From Candidatus Tectimicrobiota bacterium (GTDB lineage Bacteria > JACPUC01): DNA of 64,000 nucleotides. Both the position numbers and the translations under genes were made by a program. The stretch lies in NCBI GenBank assembly GCA_016192455.1, contig JACPUC010000012.1, forward strand, positions 65,735 to 129,734, given 5' to 3'. The notes below the pieces were generated by a model. It ran no database searches and was not told the DNA's origin. It saw nothing but the letters and a program-made list of their open reading frames with translations. Position 1 is the stretch's first letter. Each line of letters opens with the position of its first letter. Positions 39,810-47,884 of this stretch are shown piece after piece.

Positions 39810-40604
39810 ATGGCAGCCCACATCGAAGTCCGCAACCTGCGCAAGGTCTTCCAGTTCGGCAGCTCGAAGCGCGGCCTGCTGGCGCTGAGCGAGGTGAACT
39901 TCGCCATCAAGCCCGGCGAGTTCGTCTGCATCCTTGGCCCGTCGGGGTGCGGCAAGTCCACCATCCTTAATATCCTCGGCGGCCTCGATGCGACCTACGA
40001 GGGGGAGGTCCTCGTCGACGGCGTATCGCTGAGCAGCACCCCCAGCCAGAAGCGGCGCATCGGCTACATCTTCCAGGAGCCGCGACTCTTGCCGTGGCGC
40101 AGCGTGCTGCGCAATATCACCTTCGCCCTCGAGTCCGTGGGCCATCCGCGCAGCGCCGCCAGGGAGACCGCGCAGAGCTTCATCAACCTGGTCGGCCTGA
40201 CGGGGTTCGAGCACCACTACCCCTACCAGCTCTCCGGCGGCATGCAGCAGCGCACCTCAATTGCCCGCGCCTTCGCTGTGGACCCTGACATCCTCTACAT
40301 GGACGAGCCGTTCAGCTCCCTGGACGAGATCACCGCCCGCTCCCTGCGCGAGGAGCTCCTCGAGATCTGGCGCAAGACGCACAAGACGATCCTCTTCGTC
40401 ACCCACAACTCCATGGAGGCCACCTTCCTCTCCGACCGCATCTTCCTCATGACCCGCCGCCCGGGTCGCATCTACGAGGAGGTGACGGTGGACCTCCCCC
40501 GCCCGCGCGCCCTCGACGACCCGCGCCTCTTTGCCCTGAACAACCGCATCGTCACCAACTTCCTCAGCACCATCGGCGAGCTGCGCGGCGCCAGGGGAGC
40601 CTGA
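39810..40604 (+). CDS. ABC transporter ATPase, SsuB/TauB type
   Basis: A 264-residue ABC ATPase with Walker A GPSGCGKST, Q-loop FQEPRLLPWRSVLRN, signature YQLSGGMQQR, Walker B ILYMDEPFSSLD and the switch His in FVTHNSMEA. The Q-loop and D-loop forms are typical of the sulfonate/taurine/nitrate group. The start at 39810 is where the family N-terminus (EVRNLRKVF) begins; no strong ribosome site is visible, so it may be translated by coupling to the permease gene. Confidence 0.9.
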   Translation: MAAHIEVRNLRKVFQFGSSKRGLLALSEVNFAIKPGEFVCILGPSGCGKSTILNILGGLDATYEGEVLVDGVSLSSTPSQKRRIGYIFQEPRLLPWRSVLRNITFALESVGHPRSAARETAQSFINLVGLTGFEHHYPYQLSGGMQQRTSIARAFAVDPDILYMDEPFSSLDEITARSLREELLEIWRKTHKTILFVTHNSMEATFLSDRIFLMTRRPGRIYEEVTVDLPRPRALDDPRLFALNNRIVTNFLSTIGELRGARGA

Positions 40605-40927
40605 GGGGCCATGCGCCGCCGCTGCAGCCTGGCGCCGCCGTCGGCGAGGCCGACCCACGGCTTGCCCGCTGCCGGGCGCCTCCGCTTGCCGCCCTTTCCT
40701 CGCCGCCGAGACGCTGCAACCGCGCGACGGCCTCCTCGGCGTTGCATCGCGCCAACCCGGCAGAGGTCGCGGGAGCCGGCCGCGGCGGGTGCGTTTCGCC
40801 TTGCATCGCCGCGGCAGTTGCGCCATATCAAGGTGGCGGACCGTGCGCCACGCCGCGGTTCGACCGGCGCAGCCCCGCCGCTCCGCGGTCCAGCCGCCCC
40901 GCGCCGTGCGCGCAGGAGAACGCCACC
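40605..40927. other. Gene-free gap
   Basis: GC-rich stretch between the ATPase gene and the first QueG-like gene. Frames here are open only because of base composition. I see no repeat, hairpin or promoter. Confidence 0.5.
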
Positions 40928-41896
40928 GTGGAACTCACCGCCGAGACGGTCAAGGCGAAGGCGCTGGAGCTGGGCGCCGACGTCGTGGGCATCGCCAGCG
41001 GGGCCGTGCTGGATCAGTTCCCGCCCGATCCGAGCCTGCCGCAAACCCCCTCCAGCATCAGCGACCATGACAACAAGAGCGTCATCGTCCTGGCCCGCAA
41101 GTTCGCCTGGGGGCTGACTCGGGTGCCGAAGGCCGACCAGAACAAACTCTACACGGCGCAGCTTGAATTGCAGGGCCTCGAGGAGCTCGCCTACGACCTC
41201 GTCATCTTCCTCGAGGACCACGGCTACCCGGCCATCACCGTGCCCGCCGTGCACACCATGTGGGAGATGCGCCAGGGACTCTACGGTCCGCTGTCGCTGC
41301 GGCACGCCGCCGTCGAGGCGGGGCTGGGCACCCTGGGGCTGAACCTGCAGCTCCTGACGCCGCGGTACGGGCCGCGCGTCATGCTCATGGGCGTGCTCAC
41401 CTGCGCGCCGCTCGAACCGGATCAGCCGATGCACGAAGCGCTCTGCAAAGGACCGGAGTGCGGCCGCTGCCTCCTTACCTGTCCGGGCGACGCGGCCTTG
41501 CACTGGAACATCGACAAAGAGAAGTGCTCCCCGCATGCCTGGCCGTATGGCTGGCAGTACCTCACGAACCACATCAAGGATCTCATGACCGCCGGCTCCT
41601 TCGACGAAAAGTGGGCGCTCGTCAAGGGGAAAGCCACCTTCGAGCTGTGGCAGAGCATGCTCCAGGGGGTGGGGGTGAACTCCGGCTGCACGCGCTGTCT
41701 GGAGGTCTGCCCCGTCGGCGAGGACTACGAGCTCTTCCTGAAGGAGGCGCAGGAGGAGATCCCCGAGGCCACCCCGGAGAAGCAGGCGCGCCTGCAGGCG
41801 ATGCGCGACGCCGAGGAAGCAGGCGATCTGGGGCCGAGCTTCGCGGCCTCGCGGCGGTGGATCGGCGCCTACCCGGCCCTGCGCGTCATCCCATAG
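40928..41896 (+). CDS. QueG-like double 4Fe-4S protein, copy 1
   Basis: A 322-residue protein related to epoxyqueuosine reductase QueG and to the core of reductive dehalogenases. The N-terminal two thirds (ELGADVVGIAS, then LRHAAVEAGLGTLGLN) match the cobamide-binding region of that superfamily. Iron-sulfur ligands follow as CKGPECGRCLLTCP and a later Cys, then CTRCLEVCP, enough for two 4Fe-4S clusters. It lacks a TAT signal, so it is cytoplasmic. The GTG start at 40928 has GGAG upstream and aligns with the start of its neighbour. The catalytic role is unknown; it is not the typical QueG, which is followed by HEAT repeats. Confidence 0.75.
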   Translation: MELTAETVKAKALELGADVVGIASGAVLDQFPPDPSLPQTPSSISDHDNKSVIVLARKFAWGLTRVPKADQNKLYTAQLELQGLEELAYDLVIFLEDHGYPAITVPAVHTMWEMRQGLYGPLSLRHAAVEAGLGTLGLNLQLLTPRYGPRVMLMGVLTCAPLEPDQPMHEALCKGPECGRCLLTCPGDAALHWNIDKEKCSPHAWPYGWQYLTNHIKDLMTAGSFDEKWALVKGKATFELWQSMLQGVGVNSGCTRCLEVCPVGEDYELFLKEAQEEIPEATPEKQARLQAMRDAEEAGDLGPSFAASRRWIGAYPALRVIP

Positions 41897-41966
41897 CGAG
41901 GAGCCAGTTGCCTGGCGGCGGGTCGGTCTCGAGTTGGGCTGAAGAAACGAAGGAAAGGAACCCAGC

Positions 41967-42956
41967 GTGCACCTCACCGCTGCGATGGTGAAGAAGGCGG
42001 CGCGCGAGGCGGGCGCCGATGACGTGGGCATCTGCAAGGTGGAGACGCTCGAAACGTTCCCGCCGAACCCCCAGGCGCCGCAGGTGCCGTCGCGCACGAG
42101 CACGAAGTTCAAGAGCGCCGTGGTGCTCCTCGTGCGCATGGCAGTCGGCGAATTCCGCGCCAAGAACAAGCTCTGCATCATGCACGTCAGCCAGATGGCC
42201 CTGCGCCGCATGGACCGGGCGGCGAACCGCCTCATCCGCTTCCTCGAGCGGCAGGGCTACCCCGCCTTGCAGACGGCGGCGCAGGAGACCGCCTGGGACC
42301 TCAAGGGGGGAAGCTACGGGCTGCTGTCGACGCGCCACGTGGCGGTGGAGGCCGGCCTCGGCAACCTGGGGCTGGAGATGAACCTCCTGCACCCGCGCTT
42401 CGGGCCGCGCTGCGACGTCACCGTCGTGCTTACCGACGCGGACCTCGAGGCCGATCAACGCATGACCGAGACCCTCTGCATCGGCGAGTCGTGCGGCCGC
42501 TGCCTCCTCGCCTGCCCGCCGGACGCCGTGCTGCACTGGAACCTCGACAAGCGGCGCTGCGCCACCTACGCCCAGCCCCTCGGCATCTCCGGCCTCTTCC
42601 GTTACTTCCGCGAGGCCCTGCGCGCCGAGACGCCGCAGAAGAGCTGGGAGTACCTCAGCGCGCCGGCCTTCTACGACAAGTGGAAGAGCCTGCACTGGCA
42701 GATCGGCGCCTTCGCGAGCTGTCCCCGCTGCATCGAGGTCTGCCCCGTCGGCGACGACTACCTCCCCCACCTGGCGGACCGCCATCGCACGATCGAAGAG
42801 AAGACGGACGACAAGGTGGTGAAGCTGAAGCTCTACCGCGACGCCCGCAAGCACAACGAGCCGATCCCCGGACTCGATCCCTGGCGCCTGCGCTGGATCG
42901 GCGAGGAGGGCTACAAGCCGAAGAAGAAGGAGAAGGCAACGAGCCGCGAAGCGTAA
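41967..42956 (+). CDS. QueG-like double 4Fe-4S protein, copy 2
   Basis: A 329-residue paralogue of the preceding gene, made by tandem duplication. It keeps the same architecture: EAGADDVGICKVETLETFPP at the start, TRHVAVEAGLGNLGLEMN in the middle, iron-sulfur ligands in CIGESCGRCLLACP plus a later Cys and CPRCIEVCPVG, and a charged C-terminal tail ending in a Lys-rich run. The two differ widely outside the motifs, so the duplication is old and the proteins have probably separated in role or form a heterodimer. GTG start with AGGAAAGGA upstream, 70 bases after copy 1. Confidence 0.75.
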   Translation: MHLTAAMVKKAAREAGADDVGICKVETLETFPPNPQAPQVPSRTSTKFKSAVVLLVRMAVGEFRAKNKLCIMHVSQMALRRMDRAANRLIRFLERQGYPALQTAAQETAWDLKGGSYGLLSTRHVAVEAGLGNLGLEMNLLHPRFGPRCDVTVVLTDADLEADQRMTETLCIGESCGRCLLACPPDAVLHWNLDKRRCATYAQPLGISGLFRYFREALRAETPQKSWEYLSAPAFYDKWKSLHWQIGAFASCPRCIEVCPVGDDYLPHLADRHRTIEEKTDDKVVKLKLYRDARKHNEPIPGLDPWRLRWIGEEGYKPKKKEKATSREA

Positions 42957-43313
42957 CCGGGGCCGCTCACCTTCGCTTCGGCGCACAGGACCTGGCTGCT
43001 CGTCTGAGCGCCGCCGCGGCGCTACGACCTCGCCTTCTCTCTCCCCCCTGCCTCCGCCCCCCTTAGCCGCGCACCGCCCGCCACCCCTTGACGCTGCGCT
43101 TTCTGTAGCCCTGCCCGCGCAAGTAAGGTATGATAGCAACCAGGGTTTGCCCCAGGAGGTGACCAGGGGAGGCGCGCCACCTCTCGCGACATGCTGACGT
43201 GGTCACTCCGGGAGGCTTCCCGCCGCCGGACCTCGTCGCCTGGCGTGCCGCGCGCGCGGCGCCGGCGGCCGCCGCTCTTTCCGCGTTCCCCACTCGGATC
43301 TGGGGGTGCCATC
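42957..43313. other. Gap upstream of the E1 genes
   Basis: No gene. TATGAT at 43129-43134 could be a -10 box for the E1 operon, but no -35 box stands 16-18 bases before it. A short CCCCAGGAGGTGACC stretch at 43150 looks like a ribosome site but has no good frame after it. Confidence 0.4.
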
Positions 43314-44348
43314 ATGTTGCCAGATGTCTCAGCAGAGCGCTTGGTCGCGATCGGGCGCCGGATGCTCCTCATCCGACGATTCGAGGAGCGCCTTATCACG
43401 CTCTTCCAAGACAAAGTCTTCGTCGGCCACTACCACGTCTACATCGGCCAGGAGGCCACCGGCGTGCCGGCCATCGCGCAGTTGCGCCCCGATGACTTCC
43501 TCTTCTCGACGCACCGCAACCACGGCCATAACCTGGCGCGCGGCGTTGACCCGAAGATGCTGCTGGCGGAGATCCTTGGGCGCGTCGGAGGGATGAGCCG
43601 GGGCAAGGCCGGCACCCTGCACCTGAGCGATCCGCAGCGCGGCATCTTCCACACCTCGGCGGTGGTCGGCGGCTCGATGCCGCTGGCGACCGGCGCCGCC
43701 CTGGCGGGGAAGCAGCTTGGCAAGCAGCAGGTGAGCGTCTGCCTCTTCGGCGATGGCGCCCTCGAGGAGGGAGCCGCCTACGAGGCGATGAACCTCGCCT
43801 CGCTCTGGAAGGTGCCGATCATCTTCATCTGCGAAAATAACTGCCTGGAGGCGCGCGAGGACATCCCCGGCGCCTGGCATACCACCTGCCTCACCACCCA
43901 GCGCCTCATCGACATCGCCGCGGCCCTTGGACACTCCACCGCGGCCATCGACGGCGGCGACGTGGGCGCGATGTGGTCGGCCATGTCGCAGGCGCTCGAT
44001 CGAGTGCGCGGCGGCGAAGGCCCCTGCTTCATCGAAGCCGCCACCATCCGCTGGCCCGGCAACTTCGGCTTGTGGCCGGAGCTGCCGATGGGGCTGACGA
44101 ATTTGGCCTGGGTCTGGGGCGCCGGCGAGGGCCCGGCAGCGTACGAGGGCTGGTTCCGCGAGCAGGACCCCCTGCTGCGCTACCTGCGCGAGCTGCAGGC
44201 CGCCGGGATCGCCGATCGCGACACCATCTTGGCGTGGGATGAGGCGGTGAGGAAGGAGGTCGACGCGGCAGCGCAGTTCGCCCTCGGCAGTCCCTCACCC
44301 GAGCCGGCCGAAGCCCGGCGGCATGTCTTTGTGGAGGCCGGACGATGA
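43314..44348 (+). CDS. TPP-dependent 2-oxo acid / acetoin dehydrogenase E1, alpha subunit
   Basis: A 344-residue E1 alpha subunit. The HVYIGQEATGVPAIAQLRPDD and FSTHRNHGHNLARGVDPKML stretches and the thiamine diphosphate motif GDGALEEGAAYEAMN, then 25 residues to ENN, are intact. With the beta subunit it decarboxylates a 2-oxo acid or cleaves acetoin and passes the acyl group to a lipoyl E2. Motifs do not separate pyruvate, branched-chain and acetoin types. The ATG at 43314 follows GGGGGTG; the frame upstream is not conserved-looking. It overlaps the beta gene by four bases. No E2 or E3 gene follows. Confidence 0.9.
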   Translation: MLPDVSAERLVAIGRRMLLIRRFEERLITLFQDKVFVGHYHVYIGQEATGVPAIAQLRPDDFLFSTHRNHGHNLARGVDPKMLLAEILGRVGGMSRGKAGTLHLSDPQRGIFHTSAVVGGSMPLATGAALAGKQLGKQQVSVCLFGDGALEEGAAYEAMNLASLWKVPIIFICENNCLEAREDIPGAWHTTCLTTQRLIDIAAALGHSTAAIDGGDVGAMWSAMSQALDRVRGGEGPCFIEAATIRWPGNFGLWPELPMGLTNLAWVWGAGEGPAAYEGWFREQDPLLRYLRELQAAGIADRDTILAWDEAVRKEVDAAAQFALGSPSPEPAEARRHVFVEAGR

Positions 44349-45322
44349 GCGAAATGACTTACGCCGAGGCCAAGGCGGCTGCACTGCGGCAGGTTCTGGA
44401 AGAGGATGAGCGCGTCACCCTCATCGGTTCCTCCTTTTTCGGGTTGAGCCCTTTTCGGCGCCTCACCGATAGCCTGCCGGCGGAATACCCGACGCGCGTC
44501 TACAAGATTCCCATCGCCGAACTGGGCGCCTGCGGCTGCGGGGTGGGGGCGGCAATGGCGGGGCTGCGTCCCATCGTGGACATCTCCACCGCCAGCTTCA
44601 TTTTCGAAGCCTGGCCGCAGGTGGTGAACGAAGCCCCGCACGTGCACTACATGTCCGGCGGCCGCGCCCGGGCGCCGGTGGTCTTCCATGTCCTCCACGG
44701 CCTGCGCGGCGGCGGCGCGGCGCAGCACTCGCACAGCCCCCAGTCGATGCTCTGGAACACGCCGGGGCTGGAGATCGTGCTGCCGGCCTCGCCGGCCGAC
44801 GTCAAGGGTCTGCTGATCAGCTCCGTGCGCAGCGATAACCCCACGGTCTTCCTGGATCAGCCGGTGCTCTTCGGCATGCGGGGCGAGGTGCCGGAGGGGG
44901 ATGCCGCCATTCCCCTCGGCAAGGCCGAGGTCAAACGAGCGGGCAAGGATGTCACGGTGGTGGCCACCTCGGCGGCGGTGCAGCAGTGCCTGAAGATTGC
45001 CGCGGCGTTGGCCGGCGAAGGGATCGACGTCGAGGTCGTGGACCCGCGCACCCTCGTCCCCTTCGACGCGGAGACGATCTACGCCTCGGTCGGCAAGACC
45101 GGGCGGCTCGTCATCGTTGATGAGACGCACCAAAGCTGCGGCGTCGCCAGTGAGATCGCCGCGCGCGTCGCGGAGGAGGCCTTCGACGCCCTGCGCGGGC
45201 CGATCCGGCGGGTCTGCACGGAGGATGTGCCCATCCCCTTCGCGCCGGTGCTGGAGACGGCGATCAGCCCGAACGAGGAGAAGATCATCCGGGCCATCAA
45301 GCTGGCGGTGGGCGCCGCGTAG
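44345..45322 (+). CDS. TPP-dependent 2-oxo acid / acetoin dehydrogenase E1, beta subunit
   Basis: A 325-residue E1 beta subunit. The N-terminal TYAEAKAAALRQVLEEDERVTLIG, the IAELGACGCGVGAAMAG segment with the TPP-activating Glu, HVLHGLRGGGAAQHSHS, and the C-terminal VEVVDPRTLVPFDAETI and GRLVIVDETHQSCG are all family hallmarks. It overlaps the alpha gene (ATGA). The operon appears to stop after this gene, where the DNA becomes AT richer. Confidence 0.9.
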   Translation: MSEMTYAEAKAAALRQVLEEDERVTLIGSSFFGLSPFRRLTDSLPAEYPTRVYKIPIAELGACGCGVGAAMAGLRPIVDISTASFIFEAWPQVVNEAPHVHYMSGGRARAPVVFHVLHGLRGGGAAQHSHSPQSMLWNTPGLEIVLPASPADVKGLLISSVRSDNPTVFLDQPVLFGMRGEVPEGDAAIPLGKAEVKRAGKDVTVVATSAAVQQCLKIAAALAGEGIDVEVVDPRTLVPFDAETIYASVGKTGRLVIVDETHQSCGVASEIAARVAEEAFDALRGPIRRVCTEDVPIPFAPVLETAISPNEEKIIRAIKLAVGAA

Positions 45323-45578
45323 CAGGCTGGGGAGGTGGCCCGTCGGCTGGGAGAGAGCCTTGCCCACGTGAAGTGGTCGGTGCCGGTCCATTCAGGTGGT
45401 GCATCCAGGCCGAAGCTTCCTGCTACGCTCGCCAGGTTCACGAAGGTTGCTCGAAGCGCACAATGTCAACCTACAAGGCTTGACCCTACGTATGCGCACA
45501 CTGGGGTGACGCTTCGCTGGTTTCGAACACGTAACCGAAGGCGTTGAAGTCCTAGAGGCGATGGAGTAGGAGTCTTCA

Positions 45579-46031
45579 ATGAAGAAAATCAAAGATGTCA
45601 TGACAGACAGGCCCATAGTAATCAATAGCAATGCTACAGTCTTGGAAGCGCTAAAGCTCATGAGCAGCGCTGGCGAGATTCGGCACCTTCCGGTCATGGA
45701 TGGGCAACAACTCGTTGGCATCGTTACGTCACGAGATCTGAAATCCTATGTCGGTCACTGGTCCAGCATGTCTATAGATGGGCTCTTAAAAAAGGAGCGT
45801 CTGGATCGTCCGATCTCGCGCTTGATGACGAGGAATGTAACAACGGTATCGCCCGAGGACTCTGTTGTCAAAGCAACCAAACTTTTTGGCAGTAAAAAGA
45901 TTGGAGCGCTGCCTGTTATTGAAGATGGGAAGCTCGTCGGCATCATCAGCTATGTCGATCTCCTGAATCGTTTCATCGTGCCTTCTATTTTAGAGACACA
46001 AGAGAAGAACCCGGAAACCAAGGAGGGGTGA
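45579..46031 (+). CDS. CBS-domain pair protein
   Basis: A 150-residue protein made of two CBS motifs: KDVMTDRPIVINSNATVLEALKLM to VGIVTSRDL, and SRLMTRNVTTVSPEDSVVKATKLF to VGIISYVDLL. Such Bateman pairs bind adenine nucleotides and act as energy or redox sensors, usually by touching another protein. AGGAGTAGGAG lies upstream of the ATG. Codon use is much AT richer than the rest of the window (many AAA, AAT, GTT codons), which suggests recent transfer or a conserved low-GC gene. No partner is adjacent. The 256 bases before it are also AT rich and hold no intact gene. Confidence 0.85.
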   Translation: MKKIKDVMTDRPIVINSNATVLEALKLMSSAGEIRHLPVMDGQQLVGIVTSRDLKSYVGHWSSMSIDGLLKKERLDRPISRLMTRNVTTVSPEDSVVKATKLFGSKKIGALPVIEDGKLVGIISYVDLLNRFIVPSILETQEKNPETKEG

Positions 46032-46471
46032 TGCGCGCGTTCAGTAAGAGGAAGTTGAGCTGGGCGATTATTGTGATGGTTTGGAGAATGAAAAGGAGTC
46101 AAATCTTCTCTTAGTTGGGCAGCAACCCGTTCTCTCACACTGACACGTAGCTTCTTTGTCAGCCCCTATTTTGATCGCATCGGATCGCACCCTCTTCTCC
46201 CACTCCAGAGATTCAAACGCCAAAGCACGCAGCAGTTACTCGCACGGTCAGGTCGTAGAAACGCTGCTCGAAAAGCATCGTGACCTTCCTCGGCGCATTT
46301 CCTGGAAATTGAATGCAAAGCGGGCAAGCCCGAAGGGCGCCAAAAGGCGCCCGGGGAGAACTTCGTGTCACTATCGAGACTGAGATTAAGACCCAGCCTT
46401 CGCAGCCGTTTGGGCCAGAGGAACTTCTTCAAAGTTTCAGTTTCCAGTTGCCTATGGCGTAATGGGACAAC
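46032..46471. other. AT-richer gap with a perfect hairpin
   Basis: No gene that I can support. A perfect hairpin GGGCGCC-AAAA-GGCGCCC lies at 46335-46352, preceded by a second small one (CGGGC-AA-GCCCG, 46321-46332). There is no T-run on either strand, so these are not classical terminators. An 88-codon minus-strand frame (46166-46432) resembles nothing that I know. Confidence 0.4.
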
Positions 46472-47761
46472 TCATGAACCGCGTGCTGCCGCGGCAGCGG
46501 TGGCGGCGGCCGCCACCGGGAGGATGGGGCTGACGGTGAAGCGCAGGGCGCGGTGGGCTTGGCGCAGAGCCTGCTCGACCTGCTGCGGCGAGTCGCCGCG
46601 GGCGAAGATGAAGCCGAGGTAGCTCCCCCCCTCCGGCAGCGGCAGGAGCGCCTGCGAGCTCTTCGCGGTGATGGTCACCTCGTCAATGCCGTCGACGGCG
46701 CGGGCGGCCTCAATCCCCTCCACCCGCTCGTAGATGCCGGGCCGTTCAATCGGCAGCATCATCACCCCGACGGCCCGATCCTCCCGCCGCGGCTCGATCT
46801 CCAGGCCGAGGGCGTGGCGGATGATGAGCTCCTCCAACGACATGCCGGTGCCGAAGCGCAGGGTGCGCGAGCAGAGTCCACCGATGGCGCGCGCGGCGAT
46901 CTCGAGGATGCGCGGCCCCTGCGGCGTCAGGCGCAGCTCGGCGTGAATCGGTCCGCGCACGAGCCCCAGGGCGCGGCAGGCGCGGTCGACCTCCTTGACC
47001 ATGGCGGCCTGCGTGGCCGCGTCTTCGCGTGACGGCGTGACGAAGAGCGTCTCCTCGAAGAACGGCCCCTCGAGCGGGTCGGGCTTGTCGAAGATCGCCA
47101 GGACGCGCAGCACGCCGTTGTCCAGCAACCCCTCCAGCGTCGCCTCGCGCCCCTCAAGGTAGCCCTCGACGAGAATCCAGTCGTCCGCCTCATCGCGCCG
47201 CACGCGCACCTCCGCGGTCCGCAGGAGCGCCGCAACGCGGCGGAAGGCGACGACGAACTCCGCCGGCCCGCCGGCCCGCACCACCCCGCGGCTGGCGGAG
47301 AGCGCCAACGGCTTCAGCACGCAGGGGTAGGCCACCTGGCGCGCGGCGTCCGCCGCATCGGCGTCCAGGGGGAAGCGCGCGAACGGCGGCACGCTCACGC
47401 CCGCGGCGCGCAGGAGCCGGCGCGCCAGGTACTTGTTGCGGCAGGCCGCGGCCGCGGTACTCGGGTTGTGGGGCAAGCCGAGCCGGGCGCTGGCCAGCGC
47501 CGCCGTGCGCACCGGCAGGTCGCCCACCGCCACGATGCCGTGGATGGGATGCTCGCGGGCGTACCGTTCGATGACGCGCGCCGCCGTCCGCGGTTGGTTG
47601 AACCGCAGCGCCAGGGCGCCATCGTGCCAGGGGTCGTCGAGGGAGTGGCAATGATCGGTGCCGAGGGTCACCGCCACGCCGAGCCGCTGGGCGGCGGCGG
47701 CGAAGTCGCGTCCCTCGTACCCCGTCGTGGCGAAGAGGAGGAGGAGCCGTTTCTCATCCAT
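46472..47761 (-). CDS. ATP-grasp ligase, partner of the selenocysteine radical SAM gene
   Basis: A 429-residue ATP-grasp protein. The N-terminal domain (LLLFATTGYEGRDFAAAAQRLG) resembles the preATP-grasp fold. The ATP-grasp core shows PCVLKPLALSASRGV, ILVEGYLEGREATLEGLL and the metal-binding GPRILEIAARAIGG; a C-terminal domain has SYLGFIFARGDSPQQVEQAL. These enzymes join a carboxylate to an amine or thiol through an acyl phosphate, as in the L-amino acid ligases. It lies 123 bases after the radical SAM gene. ATG 47761 is chosen because the fold begins there; ATGs at 47797, 47815 and 47830 are in frame. It may make or modify the substrate of the radical SAM protein. Confidence 0.78.
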   Translation of the reverse strand: MDEKRLLLLFATTGYEGRDFAAAAQRLGVAVTLGTDHCHSLDDPWHDGALALRFNQPRTAARVIERYAREHPIHGIVAVGDLPVRTAALASARLGLPHNPSTAAAACRNKYLARRLLRAAGVSVPPFARFPLDADAADAARQVAYPCVLKPLALSASRGVVRAGGPAEFVVAFRRVAALLRTAEVRVRRDEADDWILVEGYLEGREATLEGLLDNGVLRVLAIFDKPDPLEGPFFEETLFVTPSREDAATQAAMVKEVDRACRALGLVRGPIHAELRLTPQGPRILEIAARAIGGLCSRTLRFGTGMSLEELIIRHALGLEIEPRREDRAVGVMMLPIERPGIYERVEGIEAARAVDGIDEVTITAKSSQALLPLPEGGSYLGFIFARGDSPQQVEQALRQAHRALRFTVSPILPVAAAATAAAAARGS

Positions 47762-47884
47762 GGCGCCGATCTTCCCGCGGGAACGTGAGGTCATCCTGAT
47801 TGAGCCGGCAGCCATGCTACCCCGGCGCACCTAGGCCTCGGGCGTACCCGATCATCCCTCTGCTGCCAGTCGATCTCTACGCGG

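Noticed and set aside
43129-43134. TATGAT as -10 box of the E1 operon
   Set aside because: The only -35-like box (TTGACG at 43088) is about 35 bases away.
46335-46352. Hairpin GGGCGCC-AAAA-GGCGCCC as a rho-independent terminator
   Set aside because: No T-run follows on either strand.
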